Source: Streptomyces coffeae (lineage in GTDB: Bacteria; Actinomycetota; Actinomycetes; Streptomycetales; Streptomycetaceae). From it: 64,000 nucleotides of DNA. Position 1 is the stretch's first letter. Every line of letters begins with the position of its first letter. The notes under the pieces were generated by a model. It made no database searches. It was given only the letters and a program-made list of their open reading frames with translations, and was not told the DNA's origin. This document shows positions 46,740-56,364 of the stretch, in pieces. Both the position numbers and the translations under genes were made by a program. The DNA is taken from assembly GCF_016741875.1 (NCBI RefSeq), contig NZ_JAERRF010000005.1:310001-374000 (forward strand). Reading direction: 5' to 3'.

Positions 46740-47522
46740 TCACGGTGAGGCCGGAGGATACAGCTCGCGCGGCAGCCCCGCCGCCGCGGCCCGGTCCAGC
46801 AGCCACAGCGTCCGGCTGCGGCCGTACGCCCCCGCCGCCGGGGCCTGGAGCTCCCCCGCGCCCGACAGCGCGATGGTGACCGCCTTCGCCTTGTCCTCAC
46901 CTGCCGCCAGCAGCCACACCTCCCGTGCCGCGCGGATCGCGGGCAGGGTCAGCGTGACCCGGGTGGGCGGCGGCTTGGGCGCGCCGCGCACCCCGACCAC
47001 CGTCCGCTCCGTCTCCCGCACGGCGGGCAGCTCGGGGAAGAGCGAGGCCACATGGGTGTCCGGTCCGACGCCCAGCAGCAGCACGTCGAAGGACGGCACC
47101 GCGCCGTGGTTCTCCGGCCGCGCGGCCCGCGCCAGCTCGACGGCGTACGCCTCGGCCGCCGTGTCCACATCGCCGCCGTACGCACCGTCGGATGCGGGCA
47201 TGGCGTGCACCCGCGCGGGGTCCACCGGCACCGCGTCCAGCAGCGCTTCCCGTGCCTGGGTGACATTGCGCTCCGGATGGCCCTCCGGCAGGAAGCGCTC
47301 ATCGCCCCACCACAGGTCCAGCCGTGACCAGTCCACCGCGTCGCGCGCGGGGGAGGAGGCGAGCGCGGTCAGCAGCCCATTGCCGTTGCGGCCGCCGGTG
47401 AGGACCACCGACGCGGAGCCACGGGCGGCCTGGGCGTCCACGATCTTCGTGAGCAGCCGGGCAGCCGCGGCCTGGGCCATCAGCTCCTTGTCGCGGTGGA
47501 CGACGACCTGCGGAGCCGTCAT
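46740..47522 (-). CDS. pgl: 6-phosphogluconolactonase
   Basis: Hydrolyses 6-phosphogluconolactone in the oxidative pentose phosphate branch; 260 residues. The SOL/DevB features are visible: VVLTGGRNGNGLLTAL near residue 40, the WGDERFLPEGHPERNVTQAREALL segment near 73, and LLGVGPDTHVASLFPELP near 146. The ATG at 47522 overlaps the opcA stop by 4 bases, and it is the last gene of the tkt-tal-zwf-opcA-pgl unit. Confidence 0.95.
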   Translation of the reverse strand: MTAPQVVVHRDKELMAQAAAARLLTKIVDAQAARGSASVVLTGGRNGNGLLTALASSPARDAVDWSRLDLWWGDERFLPEGHPERNVTQAREALLDAVPVDPARVHAMPASDGAYGGDVDTAAEAYAVELARAARPENHGAVPSFDVLLLGVGPDTHVASLFPELPAVRETERTVVGVRGAPKPPPTRVTLTLPAIRAAREVWLLAAGEDKAKAVTIALSGAGELQAPAAGAYGRSRTLWLLDRAAAAGLPRELYPPASP

Positions 47523-48574
47523 GCGTCCGCCGCCTTGCCTTCGGCCTTGCCCTCGGGCTTGTGCTTCGGCGGAGCCGGGACCGGACGAGCCTGGCCATTG
47601 CCGTGGCCGTCGCCGGGCTTGGGCGCCGAGGCATGGGTGGCGGTGGCGGCCTTGCCCAGCTTGCTCACCCCGAACTTCACCGCCGAGGCGTACATCTCGT
47701 CCGGGTCAAGGCGGCGCAGCTCCTCGGCGATCAGCTCCGACATCTCCCGCCGCTGGAGCGCCACATGACGGTCCGGCTGGCCCGGCATCGCCAGCTCGGC
47801 CAGCGAGCCATTGGCCCGGTCCAGGCAGATCTCACCGTCGGCGGTCTCCAGCCGGACCGCGGTCAGCCCGGGGCCGTCCGAGACCTGGCGGTCCACCGGC
47901 ACCCGCAGCCGCTCGGCGAGCCACAGCGCCAGCAGCTCACTGCTCGGGTTGTACGCCTCGCCCTCCACGGTCGCGGAGCTGATCGGGGAGTGCTTCTGGT
48001 CGAGCGCGGCCGCGAGCACACTGCGCCACGGGGTGATCCGCGTCCAGGCCAGATCGGTGTCGCCCGGGGTGTAGGTGTCGGCCCGCAGCCCGAGCGTGGC
48101 GACCGGGTCCTCGGTGGCCTGGGCGTCGGTGATCCGGCGCTGGGCGAGCTGGCCGAGCAGGTCCTCGCTGGGGTTCTCCGGGGCGTCCTCGGGCCACCAC
48201 ACCACCACTGGGGCGTCCGGCAGCAGCAGCGGCAGGACCACCGAGTGGGCGTGGTTGGCCAGTTCGCCGTGGAGCCGCAGCAGCACCGTCTCACCGGTGC
48301 CGGTCTCGCCGCCGACGCGCACCTCGGCGTCCAGCCGCGCCATCTTGCGATCCCGCGGCGAGCGCCCCGGCCGCTTGATGACCACCAGATTGCGCGACGG
48401 ATGCTCCTTGGACGCCTCGCTGGCCGCCTTCAGGGCGTCGTAGTGATTGCCCTCGTCGGTGACGATGACCAGGGTCAGCACCATGCCCGTGGCGGGGGTG
48501 CCGGTGGACCGCCGCGCCTGGACCAGAGCGGAGTTGATCCGGGCGGACGTGGTGTCCGTGAGATCGATGTTCAT
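47519..48574 (-). CDS. opcA: Glucose-6-phosphate dehydrogenase assembly protein OpcA
   Basis: A 351-residue allosteric assembly partner of G6PDH, known from cyanobacteria and actinobacteria. The family pattern is present: [22 protein letters not shown] at the start, LPLLLPDAPVVVWWPEDAPENPSEDLLGQLAQRRITDAQ near 100-140, and YTPGDTDLAWTRITPWR near 163. The C-terminus is Lys/Pro/Ala-rich. It overlaps zwf upstream and pgl downstream by 4 bases each, so the three are translationally coupled. Confidence 0.95.
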   Translation of the reverse strand: MNIDLTDTTSARINSALVQARRSTGTPATGMVLTLVIVTDEGNHYDALKAASEASKEHPSRNLVVIKRPGRSPRDRKMARLDAEVRVGGETGTGETVLLRLHGELANHAHSVVLPLLLPDAPVVVWWPEDAPENPSEDLLGQLAQRRITDAQATEDPVATLGLRADTYTPGDTDLAWTRITPWRSVLAAALDQKHSPISSATVEGEAYNPSSELLALWLAERLRVPVDRQVSDGPGLTAVRLETADGEICLDRANGSLAELAMPGQPDRHVALQRREMSELIAEELRRLDPDEMYASAVKFGVSKLGKAATATHASAPKPGDGHGNGQARPVPAPPKHKPEGKAEGKAADA

Positions 48575-50106
48575 GGCCGCCGCCAGCTCCGTCCATCTCG
48601 TGCGAGCATCTGGTCCGCGGCCTTGGGACCCCAGGTCCCGGCCGTGTACTGCTCGGGCTTGCCGTGCTTGTCCCAGTACTCCTCGATCGGGTCGAGGATC
48701 CGCCAGGACTGCTCCACTTCCTGATGGCGGGGGAAGAGGTTGGCGTCACCGAGCAGCACATCGAGCAGCAGCCGCTCGTACGCCTCGGGGCTGGACTCGG
48801 TGAAGGACTCGCCGTAGGCGAAGTCCATCGTCACGTCCCGGATCTCCATGGAGGTGCCGGGCACCTTGGAGCCGAACCGGATGGTGACGCCCTCGTCCGG
48901 CTGCACCCGGATGACCAGGGCGTTCTCCCCCAGCTCCTGGGTGTCGGTGGTGTCGAACGGGGAGTGCGGGGCGCGCTGGAAGACCACGGCGATCTCGGTG
49001 ACCCGCCGCCCCAGCCGCTTGCCGGTGCGCAGATAGAAGGGGACGCCCGCCCAGCGGCGGTTGTCGATCTCCACCTTGATCGCGGCAAAGGTGTCGGTCT
49101 TGGAGTGCGGGTCGATGCCCTCCTCCTCGAGATAGCCGAGCACCTCCTCGCCGCCCTGCCAGCCGTGGGCGTACTGGCCGCGCACGGTGTGCTTGCCCAG
49201 CTCCCGGGGCAGCTTGACGGCCCTGAGCGCCTTGAGCTTCTCGGTGACCAGTGCGTCCGCCTCGAAGGAGGCGGGCTCCTCCATGGCGGTCAGGGCGAGC
49301 AGCTGGAGCAGGTGGTTCTGGATGACGTCACGGGCGGAGCCGATGCCGTCGTAATAGCCCGCGCGACCGCCGATGCCGATGTCCTCGGCCATGGTGATCT
49401 GTACGTGGTCCACATAGCTGCGGTTCCAGATCGGCTCGAACATCGTGTTGGCGAAGCGCAGTGCCAGGATGTTCTGGACCGTCTCCTTGCCCAGGTAGTG
49501 GTCGATCCGGAAGACATCGCTGGGGCGGAAGACCTCGTGGACCACCTGGTTGAGCTCCTCTGCGCTCTCCAGGTTGTGGCCGAAGGGCTTCTCGATGACC
49601 GCGCGGCGCCAGGAGTCGCCCGGTCCGTTGGACAGCCCGTGCTTCTTGAGCTGCTGCACCACGGTGGGGAAGAACTTCGGCGGCACGGACAGGTAGAAGG
49701 CGAAGTTGCCGCCGGTGCCGCGTGCCTTGTCCAGCTCCTCTATGGTCGAGCGCAGCGTCTTGAACGCCTCGTCGTCGGAGAAGTCACCGGGGACGAAGCG
49801 GAAGCCCTCGGCGAGCTGCTGCCAGACCTCCTCGCGGAACGGGGTCCGCGCATGCTCCTTGACGGCGTCGTGGACGACCTGGGCGAAGTCCTCGTCCGCC
49901 CAGTCGCGGCGGGCGAAGCCGACGAGCGAGAAGCCCGGCGGCAGCAGACCGCGATTGGCCAGGTCGTAGACCGCCGGCATCAGCTTTTTCCGGGACAAAT
50001 CGCCCGTGACGCCGAAGATGACCAGGCCGGACGGCCCCGCGATACGCGGGAGCCGCCGGTCCCTCGGGTCACGCAGCGGATTGCTGCTGGTGGTCAAGGT
50101 CTTCAC
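48571..50106 (-). CDS. zwf: Glucose-6-phosphate 1-dehydrogenase
   Basis: Makes NADPH and 6-phosphogluconolactone from glucose-6-phosphate; 511 residues. The nucleotide fold is [21 protein letters not shown] near residue 27, the catalytic site [13 protein letters not shown] near 198, and the C-terminal half carries [20 protein letters not shown]. The GTG at 50106 overlaps the tal stop by 4 bases (GTGA) and gives [27 protein letters not shown]; a longer upstream frame runs through tal and is not used. Confidence 0.96.
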   Translation of the reverse strand: MKTLTTSSNPLRDPRDRRLPRIAGPSGLVIFGVTGDLSRKKLMPAVYDLANRGLLPPGFSLVGFARRDWADEDFAQVVHDAVKEHARTPFREEVWQQLAEGFRFVPGDFSDDEAFKTLRSTIEELDKARGTGGNFAFYLSVPPKFFPTVVQQLKKHGLSNGPGDSWRRAVIEKPFGHNLESAEELNQVVHEVFRPSDVFRIDHYLGKETVQNILALRFANTMFEPIWNRSYVDHVQITMAEDIGIGGRAGYYDGIGSARDVIQNHLLQLLALTAMEEPASFEADALVTEKLKALRAVKLPRELGKHTVRGQYAHGWQGGEEVLGYLEEEGIDPHSKTDTFAAIKVEIDNRRWAGVPFYLRTGKRLGRRVTEIAVVFQRAPHSPFDTTDTQELGENALVIRVQPDEGVTIRFGSKVPGTSMEIRDVTMDFAYGESFTESSPEAYERLLLDVLLGDANLFPRHQEVEQSWRILDPIEEYWDKHGKPEQYTAGTWGPKAADQMLARDGRSWRRP

Positions 50107-51221
50107 GCCTCCGAAGGTGCGAGGCGGTTGAGCTCCGCCTCCGTGGACTTCAGCAGGTCGTTCCAGGACGCCTCGAACTTCTCGACGCCCTCGTCCTCCA
50201 GGAGCTGGACGACCTCGTCGTACGAGATCCCGATACCGGCCAGCGCATCCAGGTCGGCCTTGGCCTGCTCGTAGGTGCCGCGCACCCTGTCGCCGGTGAT
50301 CTCGCCGTGGCCCTCCACGGCCTCCAGGGTGGCCTCCGGCATGGTGTTCACCGTGCCCGGGGCGACCAGGTCGTCGACGTACAGGGTGTCCTTGTACGCC
50401 GGGTCCTTCACACCGGTCGAGGCCCACAGCGGACGCTGCTTGTTGGCGTTGGCCCGGTCCAGGGCGGCCCAGCGGTCGGAGCTGAAGACCTCCTCGAACG
50501 CCTGGTAGGCGAGACGGGCGTTGGCCAGAGCCGCCGTGCCGCGCAGCGCCTTGGCCTCATCGGTGCCGAGCTTGTCGATCCGCTTGTCGATCTCGGTGTC
50601 CACCCGGGAGACGAAGAAGGACGCGACCGAGTGGATCTTGGACAGATCCAGACCCGCGGCCTTGGCCTTCTCCAGACCGGCCAGGAACGCGTCCATGACC
50701 GCGCGGTAGCGCTCCAGGGAGAAGATCAGCGTGACATTGACGCTGATGCCCAGGCCGATCACCTCGGTGATCGCCGGGAGCCCCGCCTTGGTGGCCGGGA
50801 TCTTGATGAAGGTGTTGGGCCGGTCCACCAGCCAGGCCAGCTGCTTGGCCTCGGCGATGGTGGCCGCCGTGTTGTGCGCCAGCCGCGGGTCGACCTCGAT
50901 GGAGACCCGGCCGTCCTGACCGCCGGTGGCGTCGTGCACGGGCCGCAGGATGTCCGCGGCGTCCCGTACATCCGCCGTGGTGATCATGCGGACCGCTTCC
51001 TCGACGGTGACCTTGCGGGCCGCGAGGTCGGCGAGCTGCTGCTCGTAGCCATCGCCGCCGGAGATCGCCTTCTGGAAGATCGACGGGTTGGTGGTGACAC
51101 CGACGACATGCTGCTGGTCGATCAGTTCGGCCAGATTGCCGGACGTGATCCGCTTGCGCGAGAGGTCGTCGAGCCAGATCGCGACGCCTTCGTCGGCCAG
51201 CCGCTTGAGTGCGTCAGTCAT
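50103..51221 (-). CDS. tal: Transaldolase
   Basis: Non-oxidative pentose phosphate enzyme; 372 residues, the longer actinobacterial class. The N-terminal [23 protein letters not shown] and [15 protein letters not shown] are conserved; the Schiff-base lysine is in [14 protein letters not shown] near residue 139, and [17 protein letters not shown] near 200 follows. The ATG at 51221 is 34 bases after the tkt stop, and its own 3' end overlaps zwf. Confidence 0.96.
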   Translation of the reverse strand: MTDALKRLADEGVAIWLDDLSRKRITSGNLAELIDQQHVVGVTTNPSIFQKAISGGDGYEQQLADLAARKVTVEEAVRMITTADVRDAADILRPVHDATGGQDGRVSIEVDPRLAHNTAATIAEAKQLAWLVDRPNTFIKIPATKAGLPAITEVIGLGISVNVTLIFSLERYRAVMDAFLAGLEKAKAAGLDLSKIHSVASFFVSRVDTEIDKRIDKLGTDEAKALRGTAALANARLAYQAFEEVFSSDRWAALDRANANKQRPLWASTGVKDPAYKDTLYVDDLVAPGTVNTMPEATLEAVEGHGEITGDRVRGTYEQAKADLDALAGIGISYDEVVQLLEDEGVEKFEASWNDLLKSTEAELNRLAPSEA

Positions 51222-51254
51222 GGGGATTGTCTCCTACTCGTCGTATGGCGGGCG

Positions 51255-53348
51255 TCAGCGCCCGGCGGCGTCGAGGGACTCGCGGGCGGCGGTGACCACG
51301 GCCTCGGCAGTCAGACCGAACTCCCGGTAGAGCACCTTGTAGTCGGCGGAGGCGCCGAAGTGCTCCAGCGAGACGATGCGGCCGGCCTCGCCGACGTAGC
51401 GGTACCAGGTCAGGCCGATACCGGCCTCGACAGCCACGCGTGCCTTCACGGACGGCGGCAGCACGCTGTCGCGGTACCCCTGGTCCTGCTCCTCGAACCA
51501 CTCGACCGACGGCATCGAGACCACCCGGGTGGGCACCCCGGCGGACTGGAGCTGCGCACGCGCCTCGACGGCGAGCTGGACCTCGGAACCGGTGGCGATC
51601 AGAACGACCTTCGGCGCCGCGCTCTGCCCTTCGGGCCCTTCGGCCTCGAACAGGACGTAACCACCCTTGGCGGCGCCCTCGTTGGCCTCGTAGGTCGGCA
51701 CGTTCTGCCGGGTGAGCGCGATGCCGTGCGGAGCGGGCCGCTCGGTGTGGCGGCGGGTGATCTCGCGCCAGGCGATCGCCGTCTCATTGGCGTCGGCCGG
51801 GCGGACGATGTTCAGACCCGGGATGGCGCGCAGCGCGGACAGGTGCTCGACCGGCTGGTGGGTCGGGCCGTCCTCGCCCAGGCCGATGGAGTCGTGCGTC
51901 CACACGTAGGTGACCGGCAGCTTCATCAGCGCGGCGAGCCGGACGGCCGGGCGCATGTAGTCGGAGAACACCAGGAAGGTGCCGCCGTAGACCCGGGTGT
52001 TGCCGTGCAGCGCGATGCCGTTCATGGTCGAGCCCATGGCGTGCTCGCGGATGCCGAAGTGGATGGTGCGGCCGTAGGGGTTGGCCTCCGGCAGCGGGTT
52101 GTCCTTCGGGAGGAAGGACGAAGAGGCGTCGATCGTGGTGTTGTTGGAGCCCGCGAGGTCGGCCGAGCCGCCCCACAGCTCCGGGAGCACCCCGCCGAGC
52201 GCCTTGAGCACCTGGCCGGACGCCTTGCGGGTGGCCACGTCCTTGCCGGCCTCGAAGACCGGCAGCACGCTCTCCCAGCCCTCGGGCAGCTCGCCCGCGG
52301 TGATCCGGTCGAACTCGGCGGTCCGCTCGGGGTGGTTGTTCCGCCACTCCTGGAGCTGCTTGTCCCAGGCGGCGTGCGCCTGGCGGCCGCGGTCGACCAG
52401 CTCGCGGGTGTGGTTGATGACCTCGGTGTCCACCTGGAAGTGCTGCTCGGGGTCGAAGCCGAGGACGCGCTTGGTGGCGGCGACCTCCTCCGCGCCGAGG
52501 GCCGAGCCGTGCGACGCCTCGGTGTTCTGCGCGTTGGGCGCGGGCCAGGCGATGATGGTGCGGGCCGCGATGATCGAGGGGCGCTCGGTCTCGGCCTGCG
52601 CCGCCTTCAGCGCGGCGTGCAACTGGTGGATGTCGAAGTCGCCGTTGGGCGACTGCTCGATGCGCTGGACGTGCCAGCCGTACGCCTCGTAGCGCTTGAG
52701 GACGTCCTCGGAGAGCGCGGTGGCGGTGTCGCCCTCGATCGAGATGTGGTTGTCGTCGTACAGGGCGACGATGCTGCCCAGCTTCTGGTGGCCGGCGAGT
52801 GAGGACGCCTCGGCGGAGATGCCCTCCTCCAGGTCGCCGTCGGAGACGATCGCCCAGATGGTGTGGTCGAAGGGGGAGGCGCCCTCGGGCGCCTCCGGGT
52901 CGAACAGACCGCGCTCGTAGCGAGCGGCCATCGCCATGCCCACCGCGTTGGCGATGCCCTGGCCGAGCGGACCGGTGGTGGTCTCCACACCGGTGGTGTG
53001 GCCGAACTCCGGGTGACCCGGGGTGAGGCTGCCCCAGGTGCGGAACGCCTTCAGATCCTCGAGCTCCAGACCGAAGCCCGCCAGGTACAGCTGGACGTAG
53101 AGAGTGAGGCTGGTGTGACCCGGGGACAGCACGAACCGGTCGCGGCCCGCCCAGTCGGCGTCGGAGGGGTCGTGCCGCATCAGCTTCTGGAAGAGCAGGT
53201 ACGCGGCGGGCGCGAGACTCATGGCCGTGCCGGGGTGGCCGTTACCGACCTTCTGCACGGAATCCATGGCCAGGACGCGGGCGGTGTCCACGGCCCGCTG
53301 GTCCAGATCGGTCCATTCGAGGTCTGTGGTAGTCGGCTTGGTGCTCAC
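51255..53348 (-). CDS. tkt: Transketolase
   Basis: Thiamine-dependent two-carbon transferase; 697 residues. The signature RVLAMDSVQKVGNGHPGTAMSLAP starts near residue 23; the thiamine pyrophosphate motif begins IVSDGDLEEGISAEASSLAGH near 162, and the pyrimidine-site segment FGIREHAMGSTMNGIALHG is near 420 followed by THDSIGLGEDGPTHQPVEHLSALRAIPG near 470. GTG start at 53348 with a GGAGAGGAG site. It heads the pentose phosphate operon, transcribed divergently from ctaB. Confidence 0.97.
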   Translation of the reverse strand: MSTKPTTTDLEWTDLDQRAVDTARVLAMDSVQKVGNGHPGTAMSLAPAAYLLFQKLMRHDPSDADWAGRDRFVLSPGHTSLTLYVQLYLAGFGLELEDLKAFRTWGSLTPGHPEFGHTTGVETTTGPLGQGIANAVGMAMAARYERGLFDPEAPEGASPFDHTIWAIVSDGDLEEGISAEASSLAGHQKLGSIVALYDDNHISIEGDTATALSEDVLKRYEAYGWHVQRIEQSPNGDFDIHQLHAALKAAQAETERPSIIAARTIIAWPAPNAQNTEASHGSALGAEEVAATKRVLGFDPEQHFQVDTEVINHTRELVDRGRQAHAAWDKQLQEWRNNHPERTAEFDRITAGELPEGWESVLPVFEAGKDVATRKASGQVLKALGGVLPELWGGSADLAGSNNTTIDASSSFLPKDNPLPEANPYGRTIHFGIREHAMGSTMNGIALHGNTRVYGGTFLVFSDYMRPAVRLAALMKLPVTYVWTHDSIGLGEDGPTHQPVEHLSALRAIPGLNIVRPADANETAIAWREITRRHTERPAPHGIALTRQNVPTYEANEGAAKGGYVLFEAEGPEGQSAAPKVVLIATGSEVQLAVEARAQLQSAGVPTRVVSMPSVEWFEEQDQGYRDSVLPPSVKARVAVEAGIGLTWYRYVGEAGRIVSLEHFGASADYKVLYREFGLTAEAVVTAARESLDAAGR

Positions 53349-53697
53349 CCTGAGTCAGGGCTCCTCTCCACACTGTCGCTATCCGGTGACCGAGTGCACA
53401 CCGGCGCTGTCGAGCCTACCCCTGGAGGGACGGTCATCTTTTCGAGTTCCACCCGACGGACAGGGAACGAATCAGGGGGCTCGCCGCATTCCCTGTGACG
53501 GTTGCGCGGAGTGATCGGAAGGAGCTGTTCCGGGGCGTACGCGCCCTGCGCGCCCCGCCCGGCGTGCGCCGCCAACACGAGCGGACCCCGGCGATGGGCG
53601 GCATATCCGCTGCGTCTAGAGTGGCGTGGTACGCGCAAGTCTTTACCGGCTCTTCATGTCCGGTGCTTGCTGGTTCTTGCTTCCACCAGGGGTGTGC
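53349..53697. other. Divergent intergenic region between tkt and ctaB
   Basis: 349 bases carrying the promoters of the pentose phosphate operon and of ctaB. A TAGAGT -10-like hexamer at 53617-53622 could serve ctaB with a leader of about 70 bases. No clear tkt promoter, operator or RNA gene could be recognised. Confidence 0.5.
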
Positions 53698-54648
53698 GTG
53701 ACGGCCGTCGAATCCCGTCCTGCGGGGGTGCTGGAGACGAGCGAAACGAGCTCCGGCCACCGGCCGCTCGGGGCCCGTGTCAAGGCGTTCGTCGCGCTGA
53801 CCAAGCCGCGCGTCATCGAGCTGCTCCTGATGACCACGGTGCCGGTCATGTTCCTGGCCGCCCAGGGCGTACCGGATCTGTGGCTGGTGGTGAAGACCTG
53901 CGTCGGCGGCTATCTGTCGGCGGGCGGCGCGGCCGCGTTCAACATGTACCTCGACCGCGACATCGACGCGCTCATGGACCGCACCGCGCAGCGTCCGCTG
54001 GTCACCGGGATGGTCTCGCCGGCCGAGTGCCTGGTCTTCGCCTCGGCCCTCGCGGTGGGCTCCACGGCCTGGTTCTGGGCCCTGGTCAACCCGCTGTCCG
54101 CGATGCTGTCACTCGGGGCGCTGGTCTTCTACGTCGTCGTCTACACGATGCTGCTCAAGCGGCGCACCTCGCAGAACATCGTCTGGGGCGGGATCGCGGG
54201 CTGTATGCCCGTGCTCATCGGCTGGTCCTCGGTGACCAACGAGCTCTCCTGGGCCGCGGTCATCCTCTTCCTTGTCATCTTCTTCTGGACGCCGCCGCAC
54301 TACTGGCCGCTGTCGATGAAGGTCAAGGAGGACTACGAGCGGGCCAGCGTGCCGATGCTGCCGGTGATCGCGGGCAACAAGGTGGTCGCCCGGCAGATCG
54401 TCCTCTACAGCTGGGCCATGGTCGGTGTCTCCCTGTTGCTGTGGCCGCTGGGCTACACCGGCTGGTTCTACCCGGTCGTCGCGGCGCTGCTGGGCGGGTT
54501 CTGGCTCAAGGAGGCGCATGCGCTCCAGGCGCGCGCCCGAGCCGGGATCACCGGAGCCAAGCTCAAGGAGATGCGGCTCTTCCACTGGTCCATCACCTAT
54601 GTGTCGCTGCTCTTCGTGGCCGTCGCGGTGGACCCCTTCCTGCGTTGA
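53698..54648 (+). CDS. ctaB: Haem O synthase (protoheme IX farnesyltransferase)
   Basis: A 316-residue UbiA-family membrane enzyme that farnesylates haem B to haem O for cytochrome aa3 oxidase. The prenyl-binding Asp motif is [23 protein letters not shown] near residue 82, a second cluster is [14 protein letters not shown] near 215, and [15 protein letters not shown] near 144 is conserved. Nine hydrophobic helices are seen. The GTG at 53698 follows AGGGG; an in-frame upstream extension to 53626 has no site. Haem A synthase is encoded 1.7 kb downstream on the other strand. Confidence 0.95.
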   Translation: MTAVESRPAGVLETSETSSGHRPLGARVKAFVALTKPRVIELLLMTTVPVMFLAAQGVPDLWLVVKTCVGGYLSAGGAAAFNMYLDRDIDALMDRTAQRPLVTGMVSPAECLVFASALAVGSTAWFWALVNPLSAMLSLGALVFYVVVYTMLLKRRTSQNIVWGGIAGCMPVLIGWSSVTNELSWAAVILFLVIFFWTPPHYWPLSMKVKEDYERASVPMLPVIAGNKVVARQIVLYSWAMVGVSLLLWPLGYTGWFYPVVAALLGGFWLKEAHALQARARAGITGAKLKEMRLFHWSITYVSLLFVAVAVDPFLR

Positions 54649-54672
54649 TTACCGACGGGTAGCATTGTCCTC

Positions 54673-55065
54673 ATGGCAGACAGCACCCAGGCGGAGAATG
54701 TCGGGAGCGCCCAGCCCGCCAAGCCTTCCAAGCCTTCCAAGCCTTCCAAGCCTTCCAAGGACGAGAAGCGGGCCCAGCGGCTCGCCCACCAGATCACGGC
54801 CTTCGCCGCGGGCCACGGCGGCAGCGCCGAGGGCCAGCTCGCCCACATCGGCCGCGGCTCCACCCGGATCGCCCTGGTGGGGGCCGATGGTGAGTGGGGC
54901 GTGCTGGTCGCCCCCTCGCACGAGAGCGCCCGCCGCGCCGCCGAGCTCGCCGGGCTCACCCTCCACGACGAGTTCGACGGTGAGATGGCCGCCAAGGTCC
55001 GCACCGGTCCGTACGAGTGGACGCGCATGGCGGGCATCCAGATCGGCGGCCCCGCCAACTCCTGA
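54673..55065 (+). CDS. Conserved hypothetical protein with PSK repeats
   Basis: A 130-residue protein of unknown function. Residues 17-29 are a KPS repeat coded by a 9-base tandem repeat; the folded part begins KDEKRAQRLAHQITAFAAGHGG and includes IALVGADGEWGVLVAPSHESARRAAELAGLTLHDEFDGEMAAK and a Trp-Thr segment YEWTRMAGIQIGG. No domain is recognised with certainty. It sits 24 bases after ctaB, so it is probably cotranscribed. Confidence 0.72.
   Translation: MADSTQAENVGSAQPAKPSKPSKPSKPSKDEKRAQRLAHQITAFAAGHGGSAEGQLAHIGRGSTRIALVGADGEWGVLVAPSHESARRAAELAGLTLHDEFDGEMAAKVRTGPYEWTRMAGIQIGGPANS
54721..54759 (+). repeat. 9-bp tandem repeat in the hypothetical gene
   Basis: The unit AAGCCTTCC is repeated four times without change (54721-54756) and ends in AAG; it codes (KPS)4-K. 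The exactness suggests recent slippage. Confidence 0.9.
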
Positions 55066-55209
55066 GCCGGGCCTCGTCAGCCCTTGAGTCGGGGCCCAGG
55101 CCGACCCCTGAGGCCGGCCGCCGCCGACCCTTGAGCCGGGGTCCCGACACCTCGCACCCCTTTCGCCCGTTAAGCCCGTCGATGCCTTAAGGGCGAGGAG
55201 GCGGCGGCG

Positions 55210-56364
55210 ATGGACGAGGCGACGGACTCCCCGAGCACGTTGGGCCCGCCGACCGGCCCGGTCCCGCGGGACGGGCCGGGTCCGGTGGCGAGCCTGCCCG
55301 CGCTGCCGCCGCTGGTCGACCAGCACAGCCACGGCATGGTCCACGGCGAGCTGGGGCTCGGCTCCTTCGAAACCCATCTGGCCTCCGCCGCCGGATCGGG
55401 CGCCGCCCCCGCGGGCACCACCTTCTTCGACAGCTGGGCCGGGCTCGCGGTGCGCCGCTGGTGCCCTCCGCTGCTGGGCATGGACCCCCACTGCGCACCG
55501 GTCAGCTATCTCGCCCGCCGCCGTGAACTGGGCGCCTACCAGGCCGCCCGGCTGCTGCTGCGCGGCGCGGGCATCGGCACCTTCCTGATGGAGTCCGGCG
55601 CTCCCAACGACCTGACCTCACCCGCCGAACTGGCCGCCGCAGCCGACGGCCGGGTCCACGAGGTGGTCCGGCTGGAGCCGCTGGCCGAGCAGGTGGCCGA
55701 CACCTCCGGCACGGTCGACGCGTTCACCGGCAACACCGCCGAGGCGCTCTACGCCGCCGCCCAGCACGCGACGGCTTTCGCCATGGGCATCGCCTACTGC
55801 GACGAGGTCCCCCCGGACCCGCGCGAGGTGCGCCGCGCCGCCGCCCGACGGCTCGCCGGGGGCCCGGCCCGGGACCGCCCCTTCGACCCCGCGCTCGCCC
55901 AGCACCTGCTGTGGAGTGCGGTGGCCACCGGGCTGCCGGTGCAGCTGCACTGCGCCGATCCGCAGCCGCTCCTCGGCTTCCTGCGCGCCACGGCGGGGTT
56001 CGGCACCGATCTGGTGCTGCTGCCCGAGCGGCCGTACCACCGGCGGGCGGCGCAGCTGGCCGCGGCCTTCCCGCATGTCTACGCGGACGCCGGGCCGCGG
56101 CCGGAGGAGACCCTGGGCGAGGCGCCGTTCGGCAAGCTGCTGTTCTCCACCGGCGCGCGGGCGCTTCCCGAGCTGTATGTGACCGCCGCGCGGCTGTTCG
56201 CCCACTCCATGGCGCGGCTGACCGCCGAGTGGATCGCCGACGGGGTCTGCACCCGCTCCGAGGCGCGGCGGATCACCGGTCTTGTCGCGGCCGGGACCGC
56301 GCACCGGGTCTACCGGCTGGAGGCGGCGGGCTCGGGCTCCGGGGCCGGTGAGGTCTCCGGCTGA
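55210..56364 (+). CDS. Amidohydrolase-superfamily protein
   Basis: A 384-residue TIM-barrel hydrolase. The first metal-binding strand reads PPLVDQHSHGM near residue 34, in the expected HxH position; QLHCADPQPLL near 245 is the likely histidine strand, and VYADAGPRPEETLGEA near 291 with LLFSTGARALPELYV near 311 makes the late-barrel part. This arrangement fits amidohydrolase_2-like proteins, often found near glutamine synthetase-type genes in Streptomyces; no such gene is here. The ATG at 55210 has GAGGAGG. Its 3' 55 bases overlap the 3' end of ctaA on the opposite strand. Confidence 0.78.
   Translation: MDEATDSPSTLGPPTGPVPRDGPGPVASLPALPPLVDQHSHGMVHGELGLGSFETHLASAAGSGAAPAGTTFFDSWAGLAVRRWCPPLLGMDPHCAPVSYLARRRELGAYQAARLLLRGAGIGTFLMESGAPNDLTSPAELAAAADGRVHEVVRLEPLAEQVADTSGTVDAFTGNTAEALYAAAQHATAFAMGIAYCDEVPPDPREVRRAAARRLAGGPARDRPFDPALAQHLLWSAVATGLPVQLHCADPQPLLGFLRATAGFGTDLVLLPERPYHRRAAQLAAAFPHVYADAGPRPEETLGEAPFGKLLFSTGARALPELYVTAARLFAHSMARLTAEWIADGVCTRSEARRITGLVAAGTAHRVYRLEAAGSGSGAGEVSG

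Noticed and set aside
50307..52802. 831-residue plus-strand frame across tal and tkt
   Set aside because: It runs through two certain minus-strand genes and has shadow-type composition.
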